NCBI GenBank assembly: GCA_016271365.2
Contig: CM057456.1
Span: 662,807,501 to 662,871,500, forward strand
Origin: Neoceratodus forsteri
Lineage: Eukaryota; Chordata; Ceratodontiformes; Ceratodontidae
Length of the DNA: 64,000 nt
Direction of reading: 5' to 3'
A program made the position numbers and the translations under genes. The number at the start of each line of letters is the position of its first letter. The first letter of the stretch is position 1. A model generated the notes under the pieces. That model did no database searches. It saw nothing but the letters and a program-made list of their open reading frames with translations, and had not been told where the DNA came from. Shown piece by piece: positions 10,660-22,215 of this stretch.

Positions 10660-11886
10660 ACTACTTACAGTTACAGATTCCCCTAATCACAAGTTACCCC
10701 CTCCAAATGGTGGGCTGCATTAAAATATGCAAAGGAAAATTGAGCACATGTTCAGAACAAAATAATTTCCTAAACAACATGCTATATTAGTTTACTACTA
10801 GAAATGTCATAATTATCAGGAAAATGCCGAACCATTCATGGGGAAAGCAGAGAAGTGTTCTAATTGTGTTTACATTTCAAACTGGAAGCAAGCAACTGTA
10901 CTGCATAGCAAGTGCTTCAATATGTTGTTTCAGGCAGACTTTCTTGTCACAGCCCACTCTTCTAAAGAGAGAAAAAACATGTGGAAAGCTCTACTCTTGA
11001 AAAATGTCCCTCATGCCTTCCCCTTTGGAAACATGGGAGGCATGAAGCTTTCCCTACCCCACCCTGCTCTCTCAAGCATGGCGGACTCATCGGAGAAGAC
11101 TGACATGGCATGGCAGGTGGACAGTTCCTGCAAACCTGCCTGAACTGCAGCATGACCGACTGAGGAGAGGGATGGAGAGAGAGGCCCAGAGCATGAGTAA
11201 CAGTTTCAACAGGCTCAGAATACAAAACAGCACTGACACACAGCAATCGCTTGACTTCTGAAAATAAAACAAAAAATGTTTGCACACCTTTCCAACACAT
11301 TTGATAACCTGCTGCCTCTATCCATTACCACATCATCATGCCAGCACCTACCTGTATTCAATGACCAGACATTTCAGTATTCAGCGATTGAGAGTAAAGG
11401 CTCAGTGGGCTTCGCATTCTGGCCATTCTGTTTAATTCAGAATGTTATGCATAAGAAAGGACAGACTTTCATTCTGCAAAAAATGCCACAAAACATAATG
11501 CAACAAACTGTACCCTTCCTTCTTTTTGCATGATCCTGCACACATGGTGCCAGAACATGGGGAAAAGTGTGTGTGTGTGGGGGCGAGCCAAATTTCAAAA
11601 GGCACAGGGTAAAAAAGGTAGTTTTTGCAAGCCACTGTTTTTATACACAGAAATACTGAATTTGCACATTTTTTTTCATACAAAACACAAGAAAAATACT
11701 GTATTACACTTACCCACAAATGCAAATTTTAAAGCCATTTCAGGAGTCTTTGATACCATGAATTCAAATAGAAACACATTGTCAAGCTATGATTCACTGC
11801 AAGGCAGCTCCAACAGTTGCACTGACACAGCTGTGACCATTTCTATATATTGAATCAACATGGCCAAAGACTCCTGCAATGATTTG
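10660..11886. other. Unassigned, probably unique intergenic DNA
   Basis: I see no recognisable gene, repeat landmark or motif here. The short open frames (for example 10,838-11,143 on the plus strand) have no recognised domain. Confidence 0.5.
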
Positions 11887-12363
11887 TAGTTTTACATGTT
11901 TTTTTTTTTTTAAATTCTTTATTTATCCTCCCTGGGCTGCCCGCCGCCCGGTATTATCGGCCCGGTCACGGACCACGAGCTCCCACTCCTCACATCAGCT
12001 GAGGCCTCCAGCCCGCAGCACTACAGCCGAGGGCTGCGGCACTCCCGGTGCGCCGCGGTCATCGGATTAGGTCGGAGGGCTGGCCTGAGGAGCTAATTGG
12101 AGCCTTGGCAGGCTTCATGGAAGGCGGCAGGCAGCTGTCTTCTTTCCTGGTTTTCCGAGGCGGGGTGGGTGCAATGGCTAGCGTCTGCCCGCCCTCCTAG
12201 CGTGCTGGCGCCACGGCAGCTGTGCAACTTCCTGGCCTCCGCCAGGGGTCGCCAATGCTCCGGGCACTTTCCACACCCACCCCCCGGAGAAGGAGAGCAG
12301 TCCATGGGATGCTCCATCCATCCCCCCCCGGCTGGCCCTCCAGCGATAGTTTTACATGTTTTT
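11887..12363 (-). pseudogene. GC-rich processed retrocopy with target-site duplication
   Basis: A very GC-rich, CpG-containing insert of about 450 bp sits in A/T-rich DNA. On the minus strand it ends with GGATAAATAAAGAATTT followed by a run of about 14 A, that is, a polyadenylation signal and a poly(A) tail. The 17-bp sequence TAGTTTTACATGTTTTT occurs at 11,887-11,903 and again at 12,347-12,363, just outside the insert. The implied nick, TTTTT/AA, fits the consensus of L1-type endonuclease. It therefore looks like a 5'-truncated host transcript, or an unknown SINE, copied by L1 machinery. I find no tRNA or 7SL promoter boxes, and I do not recognise the parent gene. Confidence 0.8.
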
Positions 12364-13044
12364 AATGAAAGTCTCATAAACAGACTTTTCAAATATGCAT
12401 TTGTATTTTCATATAAGAAGCTGTTTATTAGTGCATAAACAGTTGGCAATAATACAGACAAGGCAACGAGAATATAATAAACTACCGTCTGATTAAGAGT
12501 TGAAACAGATCTGAACTAGTGTCATCATCTCACAGACGGAGAAGTCTGTGAGTGGTTGTTTGGAAAGTTCCAGTTTTTAATTTTAGATTTTAGGTATAGT
12601 AAGAGAATATGATTACATGCATTCTAGGAAATGTTCAAGAAATTCTACTGTGCAGAAAATGCCCCCACCAACACTCAAGTCTGGGTATGCAATAGCAAGT
12701 TGAGAAAATATAGGGAGTGCTGGGAAAGAGAATGTCATGGGGAGATTTTAGGAACAGAAATTAATATTTAATTGCTATACTACCGACATTTTTAATAAGG
12801 TTTACTAGTAAAAAAAAGGAAATAATCATTTTGCCAGATAATCATTTACCAGGTAGCCAACAAGGTTAACTGACAAAAATACAAAGAAACATCAATTTGT
12901 TGATTTTGGTCATTGCAGCAAAGAAATTTTATCACTAGTAGGTGGCTAGAAATTCATCCCAAACAGGAGAAATGGTAGTTCACGTTGAATATAGTGCATC
13001 ACATGGAGAAATGAACATGTATTGTTGTGGACCCTGGTTGCTGG
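12364..13044. other. Unassigned A/T-rich spacer
   Basis: Nothing recognisable between the retrocopy and the next LINE. Confidence 0.45.
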
Positions 13045-13862
13045 GCAGAGGGGCTTTCAGCTAAGTGGCCTTCTGGGCTTTGGCTTGGAGGCAGCCAGCT
13101 GATGACCACTGACCGGGTGCAAAACCTGGGCGTTATTTTGATGATGGATTGACACTTAGTTTTCAGGTATCATATGTCATCAAGACCTCATTCTACCATC
13201 TGAGGAATATCACCTGGATTAAGCACCTGGTCCTGCTAGATGGCCTACCAATGTTGATCCACACCTTTGTGACCTCCTGCATTGACTATTGCAACTCCCT
13301 TTAACTATGACTACCGGGGGTTGATATTCATCACTTGCAGCTGGTGCAGAGTGCAGCAGCTAGGCTGTTGATGGGTTTACCAAGCTCATGCCACGTCATA
13401 CCTGTGCTGCACGATCTGCACTATCTGCTTATTCAGTGGCAGATCACCTTCAAGGTCGGTTTGCTGACCTATAAAGCCCTACATGGACAGGGACTGCGTA
13501 ACCTGCAAGATCTTCTCTGCCCCTACTGCCCACTCTGCTCTGTTGATGAGGGATTACTAGAGGTTCCCAGGGTCCTTTTGAAGATCTCAGGTGCCAGGGC
13601 ATGTTTGTTTGTGGCCGCGACCCTGTGGAACTCTCTACCTCGCCAGATAAGGGATTGCCTGACTGTGGAGAATTTTAAATCTGCATTAAAGATGCATTTG
13701 CATAATCTTGCTTTTCTGGACTTCAGATAAATTGTTTTTATAGATACATATTTTATTGTTTATTGACATTTTTTACTTTCAATGTTTTAAAATGTGTTCT
13801 ACAAGCACTTTGATACCCTGTTGAATTGTGCTGTTTATAAATAAAGCTGAATTGAGTTGAAT
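13045..13862 (+). pseudogene. L2 LINE 3' end, copy D (RT C-terminal domain)
   Basis: The plus-strand frame at 13,335-13,730 reads MQLVQSAAARLLMGLP, LLIQWQITFKVGLLTYKALHG, and LWNSLPRQIRDCLTVENFKSALKMHL. These blocks are the conserved C-terminal region after RT in L2-type LINEs. The upstream part (from about 13,110) has GVILMMD-like sequence in a broken frame. The 3' end is AATAAAGCTGAATTGAGTTGAA at 13,842-13,862, an L2-type terminus different from that of copies B and C, so this is a separate subfamily. Confidence 0.8.
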
Positions 13863-14189
13863 ATTGTGAGATACAAAAGGAACCTTTTGACAATATATGG
13901 GCACTATTGAGTATGTTTGAGTATTAATCATCTCAAGAATTGGCACTGTGTTGCCATGGCTCTTTTTGTAACCTAATGCTCCCTGGACCCAAATACAGAG
14001 GTATGGAGGCAAGGGGGAGCTGATTGCTGGCCAGACCAGCCAATCATATACTTATTGCCTGGGGATACATAGTCACTGCAGCAGCGTACTGGGTGGCAGA
14101 AACTTCAGAAATGGGGACTTAGCACCTTTCAGGATTCTATATCTATGAGTTCCTCCACTTCCAACTCCTCACAGTCTGACCGCAGTTTG

Positions 14190-14398
14190 AGGCAGTATAG
14201 CGCAGTGGTCTAAGGCTCTCAACTGCAAATCTGGTGACATCCAGCAGACCAGACCTGGATTTGAATCCCACAGCTTCCACTTGCATACTGTGTGACCCTG
14301 AGCAAGTCACTTAACCTCCTTATGCTCCCAGGTCCCTCCTGTAAAAAAGCTTTCAGCTTAGTGTGCTATACCTGGTTAAACAACTAAATAAATGACCA
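14190..14398 (+). mobile_element. CORE-SINE (MIR-like), copy 1
   Basis: The head is tRNA-derived, with an A box in TATAGCGCAGTGG (14,197) and a B box GGATTTGAATCCC (14,257). It is followed by the core TACTGTGTGACCCTGAGC and CAAGTCACTTAACCTC, which is the hallmark of MIR/CORE-SINEs. The tail ends AACTAAATAAATGA. The good match to the core suggests relatively recent activity in this lineage. Confidence 0.85.
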
Positions 14399-14429
14399 GT
14401 GAGTAGCTACAGTATTCAAGCCTGTACTG

Positions 14430-15405
14430 GATTGGATGCAGAGGGAGCAGAACACTGATCTGTGACACCTACAGAGGAGGGGAGCTCTGTGGTATGTGCA
14501 AGTCCTATACATCCATATGGGGATGCATATAGGGCTTCATGGATTAGTCCCTTTGAGTTACTGTATGGAATTATTTTGACCTGCCTGCTGAAGTGTAGGA
14601 TTTTCTTGCAACTTGCTGAGGTTGACTTCCCATTTCTATGTTTATTTCTGCCTGTATAGTTAGTAGAAATAAAATATTACATTAAAAAGAAAGAGACACT
14701 TTTAATTTGTGTATTTTCTTTACATAAAAGCACACAGAACAAACATAATAATTAAGTCTGAAGTATGACCCCTGCTGGCCTGACGGAGGCCCCAGTATCA
14801 TTTATGTGACTCCTTAGCATATCCTGAATATGCAAAATCAAGTCACAAGCTTTATAAAAAAACATGATGCAATATACCTAGAAAAATATCCTTAGTATAT
14901 TTGGTAACCTGATCATGAGACAGGTAATTTCTACTCCCCTCCCCTCCAAAACAAACAATTGTTCTGAGTTAACTTACTTATTTCTGAAGATGAGGGACAC
15001 AGGACCATCATAATCATTTAGTCTAAAGTTTGCCTCTTACTGGCCTGACTGAGGTTACACGGTCACTTTTTTTGAGTCCTAAGCAAAACCCAAATTAACT
15101 GCATCTTTTTTTCAACTCCAGACGTGACTTTAAGGGGCAATTTCTGTGGCAGTATTCCTGTGAACGTAATTGCTATACTGTTTTAAAATCAGGAATTGTA
15201 GCTTTAAAACAATAGAAAGACTGTATTCATAGGTTAAGTATTTCTTTAGGCATCTGCTTCCACAGACAAGTCAGGAATAAACAAACAATGCAATTTACTT
15301 AGAAAAACTTATGTAGTATATTTAGCACCATGGCCAGAAGACAGGTACTTTCCACTCCCTTCCCCCTCCAAAAAACACACACAATTGTTCTGAGTTAACT
15401 GACTT
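14430..15405 (+). repeat. Duplicated block, copy 1
   Basis: This stretch is nearly identical by eye to 22,190-23,204, in the same orientation with an offset of about 7.78-7.79 kb. Landmarks include AGCTCTGTGGTATGTGCAAG (14,483 versus 22,261). Inside the block a sub-unit starting AAGTCTGAAGTATG and one starting TAGTCTAAAGTTTG are themselves diverged tandem copies. No coding sequence is seen. Confidence 0.8.
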
Positions 15406-15690
15406 ACTTTTTTTAATTGAACACTTTATTAATAAAATGTAGAACTTACATAGCCAACCATGAAAGGCTTCATATAAAGTTAGTACAACATAACATCCAC
15501 AACAATAGATAAGATCTTTTTAAATGCATGCAGTAATCTTACCAGCGTTCAGTGCTGACAGTGTGAATCCAGAACAGCTATGTATATTAAGGCTTTAAAT
15601 ACAGTAGAAGCAGGAAAAGATACAGTGAGCAGTATACTTATACTTTACAGCCTATAGCCCTTTTGGTCCATACTAGAGGTTACATATTTT
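15406..15690 (-). mobile_element. L1-type LINE 3' end (truncated, in duplicated block)
   Basis: A run of T followed by AATTGAACACTTTATTAATA is, on the minus strand, a polyadenylation signal and A-tail. The following 280 bp match the 3' end of the large L1 at 23,205-23,418 and, after the CR1 there, at 24,648-24,700. The copy stops near 15,690 where a family X unit begins. Confidence 0.7.
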
Positions 15691-16560
15691 GACCCCAAAT
15701 TTTCAACGTAGCTTCCTTATGACCCTACTTAATGAACAAGCATGGTGGAAATTGTCAAATGCTGCCTGAAAGGTAATTTCACCAAGTGATTGTGAAATCA
15801 CCTTTTGGGCCTGATTTGCATAATTCCACCACCATTTGTCATGAGGCAGGGTCCCAAAAAGGCCATGTTGACATTTTGGGGTCAAAATATACAAAAAGGA
15901 CAAAGTAATGAATCAAAGATCAAAACCCAGTTGAAATACATTAAACTGCGCAAACCTTAGTTTCTCATATCGTAGTCACTGGTTCCAGCAGCAAGACATG
16001 TCATCGATCAGAGAGTGGATCTACCCTGTGGGACATGTTCAGGTGACTGAGGGTGCATGGGGGTGATGGGTGCTGAGTGGGAGTTTGGGCTGGGTGGGTG
16101 TGGAGGAGTCAAATCCATGAGGGACCATTTTCTATGTTATAGGTTTACAAAAAATAAATAAAACATTGTGGGATGGTTTTATTACAGGGGACTTGTAGGG
16201 GACATTCTGACACTGGGGACTGGGCACCTCAGGGTCGGGCTACTATTCGGCAGCAGGAGGAGTGAGAATGGTGGTGTGACTATGTATTTAGTGGGAAAGG
16301 GGGGAAACAACTCGGAGAGGAGGGGGTAAATGCAAGAAGTGGTACCAGGAGTGGGCACCCCAGTCTGTTCATATAATAAATATGTAAAGATTGGGAAGCG
16401 CTGGCAGGCAACCTGGAGGTAAGGGGAGAAAAGAAGCAGTACTAGGGGTGGGGATCCCTCTGCTTAGGAAAGAAATAGATAGACTGACAAACAGAGAGTC
16501 AGGCATGCAGAGAAAGAGAGAGACAGAGACAAAGATAGAGACAGACAGACAGAACAGGGG
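15690..16560 (+). repeat. Family X, copy 2 (one unit plus tail)
   Basis: One unit of about 270 bp (15,690-15,960, with CAACGTAGCTTCC, TTTTGGGCCTG and GTTGACATTTTGG landmarks) is followed by the junction CACTGGTTCCAGCAGCAAGAC, the G-rich tail, the GGGGACTGGGCACC core (about 16,215), two 97-bp subunits (16,339 and 16,436) and a GACA-rich microsatellite (16,505-16,560). This uninterrupted copy gives the order of parts in the family. Confidence 0.6.
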
Positions 16561-16749
16561 ATCACAGCTCACTGCTCTCACTGCAGCCCACAGCATGACT
16601 TGCAGCTGCAGCTGCAGAACTCAAGAAAATCCTGCTGTTCTTATACAGTGAACATGGATGAACAGTTTCTTTAGCTAAGCTGGGTACTCTGGATTTTGGG
16701 TACATAGAAAATGTATTCTGGCACTGACATGATCTAAAGGCCTCTAGCA

Positions 16750-18190
16750 CAGAGGGAGGAGATGGACAGGGTTCAAGTGGAAGCCATCCATGAGATGGTG
16801 ACTAAGGGGGAGGTGCTGTTGGTGGGGGACTTCAATCTGCCGGATATTGATTGGAGCATCTGGGATGCAGCTTCAGCTAGGAACAGGGATATCCTGGACT
16901 CCCTACAGGGGTGTTCCTCAGGCAATTAGTTAAAGAGCCCACTTGTGAGGGAGCGATATTGAACCTGGTACTCACCTACAGGGACAGAATTTCAGATGTC
17001 ATGGTGGGTGACCACCCGGGGACCTGTGATCACCGAACAGTGTGGTTCAATATAGCAGCAGTGGCAGACTCGAATCACACAAGGCAAGGGTCCTGGACTT
17101 CAGGAGGGCTGACTTTACAAAGTTGAGGGAATGCCTCAGGCAAGTCCGGGCTAGGGGGTTCTTGGGTGGTGTAGAGGAATAGTGGGCAAAACTAAAAGGA
17201 CCTAAAGTGAAGACAACAAACCCTCTGTGTTAGGCAAGTAAGCAAAAGCAAGAGGAAAAAAAGATAATTATGGTTCTTAAAAGAGTTGGTTGGGAAGGTA
17301 AGCGCAAAACAGTTAACATTCTGGAGGTATAAGGAGACACAGAGGGAGGAGGACAGGGAAATGTATCAAGAGAAGCAGAGGGAGGCAGAGAAAACAGTCA
17401 GGAGTGCAAAGGTGCAAATGGAGCAGAAAATATCCCAGGCAGTAAAGAAAGGGGACAAGGCATTTTTCAGGTATCTAAGTGAAAGGAGAATGACCAGGGG
17501 AGGGATTGTAAGGCTAATCAATCAATCAATCAATCAATCAGTCAATCACTTTATTTAACCAGGCATAAACATCATTGAGCAAGCTCATTTTCAAGGTGGT
17601 CCTGGACATAAATACAGTACAGTACACTTCATAAGATTACAATTACGGTGGACAATTGTGCAAAAAAAAAAAAAAAAGAAAAAGCATTGTGATGGTGCCG
17701 GTCAATATGGGCCTATACATACTGGTCAACATAATTAACATGCAAAGGTACATAATGATAAGCTTTACTGAAATGAGAAGAGACAACAATCCCATATAGT
17801 CTCCAGCTGAGTAGAGCTCATACCTAAATGATAAAAAATAAGGAGGTATAAGGAATAGGGTAGAAATTGGGGTGAAAGAGTAGGTAGCCAAAAGGGAGGC
17901 CAGAATAGGTAAAAGGTAGAGAATAGGCAGGGCTAAGAAGGGAAGGAGGGGAGTTTGTGGAAGGGGACATGAAATACGCAGAAATCCTGAAAAAATATAT
18001 TTGTTCAGTATTCACAGAAGGAGGGGAAGGTGTGGGACCACAGATAAGTGACAATAGCATCAGTGAAGGGTTTTTACACCAGTCCATTTACAAGAGTCCT
18101 GAAGGAACTCACAAAACTGAAAGTGGACAAGGCAATGGGGTCAGACCGGATACATCCAAGGATATTGAAGGAGCTTAGGGAGGAAGGCAT
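16750..18190 (+). pseudogene. CR1 LINE fragment: endonuclease to start of RT
   Basis: The plus strand encodes GEVLLVGDFNLPDIDWS (endonuclease, about 16,808-16,858), NLVLTYRDRISDVMVGD and CDHRTVWFNI (SDH changed to CDH, about 17,026-17,050), then the linker QAVKKGDKAFFRYLSERR (about 17,440-17,490). After a nested insertion at 17,515-17,830 it resumes with LFSVFTEGGEGVGPQISD (about 18,005-18,055) and VDKAMGSDRIHPRILKEL (about 18,124-18,177), the start of RT. Several frameshifts and stops are present. The rest of RT is missing. Confidence 0.8.
17515..17830 (-). mobile_element. LINE/SINE 3' tail nested in CR1
   Basis: The insert starts with an AATC tetranucleotide run (17,516-17,548) followed by CACTTTATTTAACCAGGC and TTTTCAAGGTGGTCCTGGAC. 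On the minus strand this is a LINE 3' end with a GATT tail, similar in style to L2-group 3' ends of fish. It also holds a run of 15 A (17,659-17,675). CR1 coding sequence is found on both sides, so it inserted after the CR1. The right boundary near 17,830 is approximate. Confidence 0.55.
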
Positions 18191-18284
18191 AAATTACTGT
18201 TGGAGATTTGATTAGCGACCTTCACTAATCAAAGTAAACAAGCATTTGTCAATGCTGAATGCTGATTGCGTTGGTCTGTTGAGC

Positions 18285-19590
18285 TCGCTTAGTGGCCCTG
18301 TGTCACTGGCTCAGTGTGTTTGTCCCAGTGCAGCAGGCTGCTCTTTTGTACTGGGCTGCTGTCTGCGTTGGCATCTTGTTCTGCTGAGGAAGAAATCCGC
18401 AGCTGTCCTGACAGAGCTCCACTGAGGTGGCTCACTCCCCCTCTGTCACTCGCTCATTCTATTTCTTCTGGCGCTGCAGGCTGCCCTTTTGTACTGGGCT
18501 CCAGCCTGGTTTGTTGACTTTTTCTACCCACAAAGAAATCCACAGCTGTCCTGACAGAGCTCCGTTGAGGTCGCTCACTCCCTGTGTCTCACTCAGTCAT
18601 TCTGGCTCTCCTGGCACTGCAGGCTGCCCTTTAGTACTGGGCTCCTGCCTCTGTTGGCGCCTTTTTCTGCCCACAAAGAAATCTGCAGCAGTCCCGACAA
18701 AGCTCCGTTGAGCACGCTCACTCCCCTTCTCTCACTAGCTCATTCTGTTCTGCCGGCGCTGCAGGCTGCCTTTTCACTGGGCTCCTGCCCGTTGCTGCCT
18801 TCTTATGCCCACAAAGAAATCTGCAGCAGTCCCAACACAGCCCCGTTGAGCTCACTGACTCCCCTTCCCTCACTCGCTCATTCTGTGTCTCCTGGTGCTG
18901 CAGGCTGCACTTTTGTACTGGGCTCCCACCTGCATTGGTGGCTTTTTCTGGCCAGGAAGAAATCTGAAGCAGTCCTGACACAGCTCCACTGAGCTCACTC
19001 ACTCCCCATCTGTCACTCTCACATTCCGTTTCTGGTGGTGCTGCAAGCTGGCCTTTTGTACTGGGCTCCTGCCTGCGTTGCCACATTTTCTGCCCCCAAA
19101 GAAATCTACAGCAGTCACACTAGAGCTCCATTGAGCTCGCTCACTACAGCTCTGTCACTCGCTCATTCTGCTTCTCTTGGCGCCACAGACTGCGCTTTTC
19201 TATGGGCTCCTGGCTGCGTTGGCACCTTTGTCTGTCCACAAAGAAATCTGCAGCTGTCCCGACAGAGCTCCATTGAGGTCGCTCAGTCTCCCTCTCTCAT
19301 CACTCATTCTGTTTGTCCTGGCACTGCAAACTGCCCTTTTGTATGGGGCTCCTGCCTGCATTGGCGCCTTTTTCTGCCCACAAAGAAATCCCAGCAGTCC
19401 TGATAGAGCTCCATTGAGCTCACTAAGTCCCCTTGTCTCACTCGCTCGCACTGTTTCTCCCACCGCTACAGGCTGCCCTTTTGTACTGGGATCTTGTGTT
19501 GGGGCCTTTGTCTGAACACAAACAAATCCACAGCAGTCCCAACAGAACTCAGTTGAGCTCGATCACTCCCCCTCTCACTCAGTCGATCTT
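18285..19590 (+). repeat. 143-bp satellite array, about nine units
   Basis: The landmark TGACAGAGCTCC recurs at 18,409, 18,552, 18,695, 18,833, 18,976, 19,118, 19,260, 19,401 and 19,540, giving spacings of 143, 143, 138, 143, 142, 142, 141 and 139 bp. Each unit also holds GCAGGCTGCCCTTTTGTACTGGGCTCCTGC-like sequence and an ACAAAGAAATC box. The period is not a multiple of three, so open frames across it are incidental. Confidence 0.9.
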
Positions 19591-20960
19591 AATCTGTCCC
19601 AAACACTGATGTCCCAGAGTGACTGTGCTATTATCTGGCAGAAGTGCAAAAACATATTTTAGCCAGGATGTGAAAAATGACAGCTGTAGTGTTCGTAAGG
19701 AGTTGTGAAAAAATTCCACTGTTGAAAATGTGGCGTGCCAGTATTACAAATTTGCGAAGTTACAAGAGTGCATGGAAACAGTTCAATGCACGCTTGTAAC
19801 ACAGTCATGTTATGGACTTTCGTCACCAATTTTCAACATAGGGATTTTTGGACCTCTGCTCATGAACAGTGCCACTGTCATTTTCTTAATCTGTCCTGAA
19901 CACTGATTTCCCACAGCAACCACGTTATTCTGCGCCGGAACTGTGAAAATACATTTCGGTCAGGATATGAAAAATGGCAGCTGTACTGTTTATAAGGAGG
20001 TGTGAAAAAATGGCACTGTTGAAAATCTGTTATGACAATATTACAAATCTGCAAAGTTACAAGGGTGCATGGAAAGTGCGCAAAGCACACTTGTAACACA
20101 GTCAATTGAAGGGCTATCATCACCAAAATTTCAACTTAGGCATTTTAAGACCTCTGCTCATGAACAGTATCATTTTCATTTTCTTAATCTGTCTCGGACA
20201 GTGATTTCCCACAGCGACCGCTCTATTCTGCGCTGGAAGTGCGAAAACACATTTTGGCCAAGATGTGAAAAAAGACAGCTGTGCTGTTCATAAGTAGGTC
20301 TGGGAAAATGGCAATGTTGAAAATCTGGAGTGAAAAAATTACAAATTCACAAAGTTACGAGCTTGCATGCCAACTGCGCAACACACACTCGTAACACAGT
20401 CATTTTATGGTGTATCATAACCAAATTTTCAACATAGGCATTTTAGGACCTCTATTCATGAACAGTGTCACTGTCATTTTCTTAATCTGTCCTAAGCACT
20501 GATTTCCCACAGCAACTGCGCTATTCTGCACCAGAAGTGCGAAAACACATTTTGGCCAAGATGTGAACAATGACAGCTGTAGTGCTCACAAGGAGGCATG
20601 ACAAAATGTCAATGTTGAAAATCTGGCATGAAAATATTGTAAATTCGCGAAGTTCCGAGCGTACATAGCAACTGTGCAACAGACGCTCATAAAACAGACA
20701 TTTTTTGGATTTTTTCCACCAAATTTGCAACATAGGCTTTCTGAGAGCCCACCTCATGAACACTGGCACTGTCATTTCAATAATCAGCCCCGAAGGGTGA
20801 TTCTGCACAATGTCTGCAAAACCACCTTTCTGGGCCGATTAACACCATGACAGTTAAAGAATTTCATGAGGAGGGGTCCCACAAACCCCATGTTGAAAAT
20901 TTGGTGAAAAAATTCCCAAAAATGCTCGAGATATGCACTAAAGTTGGAAAATCCCTATTT
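19590..20960 (+). repeat. 298-bp satellite array, family X copy 3
   Basis: The landmark AACACTGATTTCCCACAG recurs at 19,602, 19,899, 20,197, 20,495 and (diverged) 20,793, so the period is 297-298 bp over about 4.5 units. Every unit carries a TGTTGAAAAT box, a TTACGAG.. and ..CTCGTAAC pair and a CTCATGAAC box. It directly follows the 143-bp array and runs into the family X tail. Confidence 0.9.
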
Positions 20961-21660
20961 ATTACATTATACAGCTTACCGGCATTTCCTCAGTTTGCGG
21001 TCAGCTTTGAAGAGTGCAGATGTGTTCCTGGTCAACCGAAGATCATTGCACCAAGCTCTGGAGGTAGTATGGGGTGAGGGGTGTGGGGAGGCAGGGTGCA
21101 CAGTGGGTGGGTGCGAGTTGTGGGTGGGGAGCAGAGGCGAGTGCTGAGGCAGTTTTCTTTTCAGGGCACAAATAAAACAAAAAGGCGTCACAGGACCATT
21201 TCCTGTTCAGAGGGGTATCTAGCACGCTGGGGGTGGGCTCCCAGCGTGCCAATAAAAGCTTTAGGGCAAGCAGTAGCTGACGAGTTGGGCACCCCGTCGG
21301 CAGGAACAAAGGGGTTCACTATGCCAACAGGAATTGGGCACCCGTCGGCAGGAAGAAAATGGGGGTTCATTATGCCACAGGGACTGGGCACGCCATCAGC
21401 AGGAACAAAAGCGGGGTTACAGAATGCAGATGGGGAGTGGGCTCCCCGTCGGCAACAAGTAAACACAGTGGGGGAGGGGGTTATATTGTTTGTGAACACG
21501 CTGAAGCCGCTGCCATGTTCTAAACAATATCAGGATATCACATCCCGCCCTGCAATGACGAGGTCACTCCCTCATTGCAGTGGATAACTGACGCTGCAAT
21601 GACGAGGCGGCCCCTGATTGCAGCGGCTACTTTTTTAGAAGGTTGTGGCACGCTGGCTGA
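20960..21660 (+). repeat. Family X tail, copy 3, with 50-bp minisatellite
   Basis: After the array, the TTTGAAGAGTGCAGATGTG junction (about 21,006) leads into G-rich sequence. At 21,286-21,460 a unit of about 50 bp (TTGGGCACCCCGTCGGCAGG then AACAAAGGGGTTCA) is repeated about 3.5 times. Further on, TGCAATGACGAGG occurs twice (21,552 and 21,594). The junction is also found inverted at 48,470-48,560. Confidence 0.6.
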
Positions 21661-22092
21661 ACTAGTGTCAACAGCAGCATGCCACGGCATTGGTGGATGG
21701 AGGACAAGCCTCTGCAGGCTGTGGGGGCATTGGGCACAACAGTGCCATGCCTCCACAACCTGCTTTTGGAGAAATCTGACACAATGTGTTTCTTGCGCAT
21801 GCATGCAATCAACATAAAAATGATTAACAATTGGCCGAAGTTGATTAGCAATTACCAAAAATTTTTATTTTTGCTCAAAACCCCATAAAATGTACTTATC
21901 TTACTCTATATTGATAAAATACATATTTACACAAGTTTCTGAGACTGCTATCTGTTTTATTTAACAATTTCCAGAGAAATATAGCAATTCTTGTGCAGCA
22001 GCACATACATCTTAAAAGCCGAGATAGGATGTCTGCCAAAGCAGACCGTGAATTAATGAGTGTGAGCATGATTGTAATTGTGAGTTGTGACA
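21661..22092. other. Unassigned spacer
   Basis: No recognisable feature between the family X tail and the minisatellite at 22,093. Confidence 0.4.
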
Positions 22093-22215
22093 AATTAAAC
22101 ATAAACCGCTGCCCCAGCATAACTGGAACTGTGACTCACCACACAGTGACCACCTGGGGCTGTGATCGACCACACAGTTACCAACTACTGGACTGGGTGC
22201 AGTGGGAGCAGAACA
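22093..22215 (+). repeat. Minisatellite R, copy 1
   Basis: Degenerate units of about 35 bp of the form CTGGAACTGTGACTCACCAC then ACAGTGACCAC occur two to three times. A closely similar stretch lies at 31,650-31,750 in the same orientation, just beyond the other end of the L1-containing block. Confidence 0.6.

Noticed and set aside
11930..12340. A CpG island, possibly a gene promoter
   Set aside because: The poly(A) tail, AATAAA and flanking 17-bp duplication show that it is an inserted retrocopy.
14197..14270. A tRNA gene (A and B boxes present)
   Set aside because: The boxes are the head of a CORE-SINE; the cloverleaf is not intact and a MIR core follows directly.
18314..19515. Several plus-strand frames of about 100 codons
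   Set aside because: They follow the 143-bp satellite period, which is not a multiple of three; the repeated peptides shift frame from unit to unit.
18285..20960. CRISPR-like array of regular repeats
   Set aside because: Units are contiguous with no unique spacers, and the surrounding elements are vertebrate transposons.
21188..21499. Minus-strand frame with repeated peptide blocks (PADGVPSP-like)
   Set aside because: It is only the translation of the 50-bp minisatellite in the family X tail.
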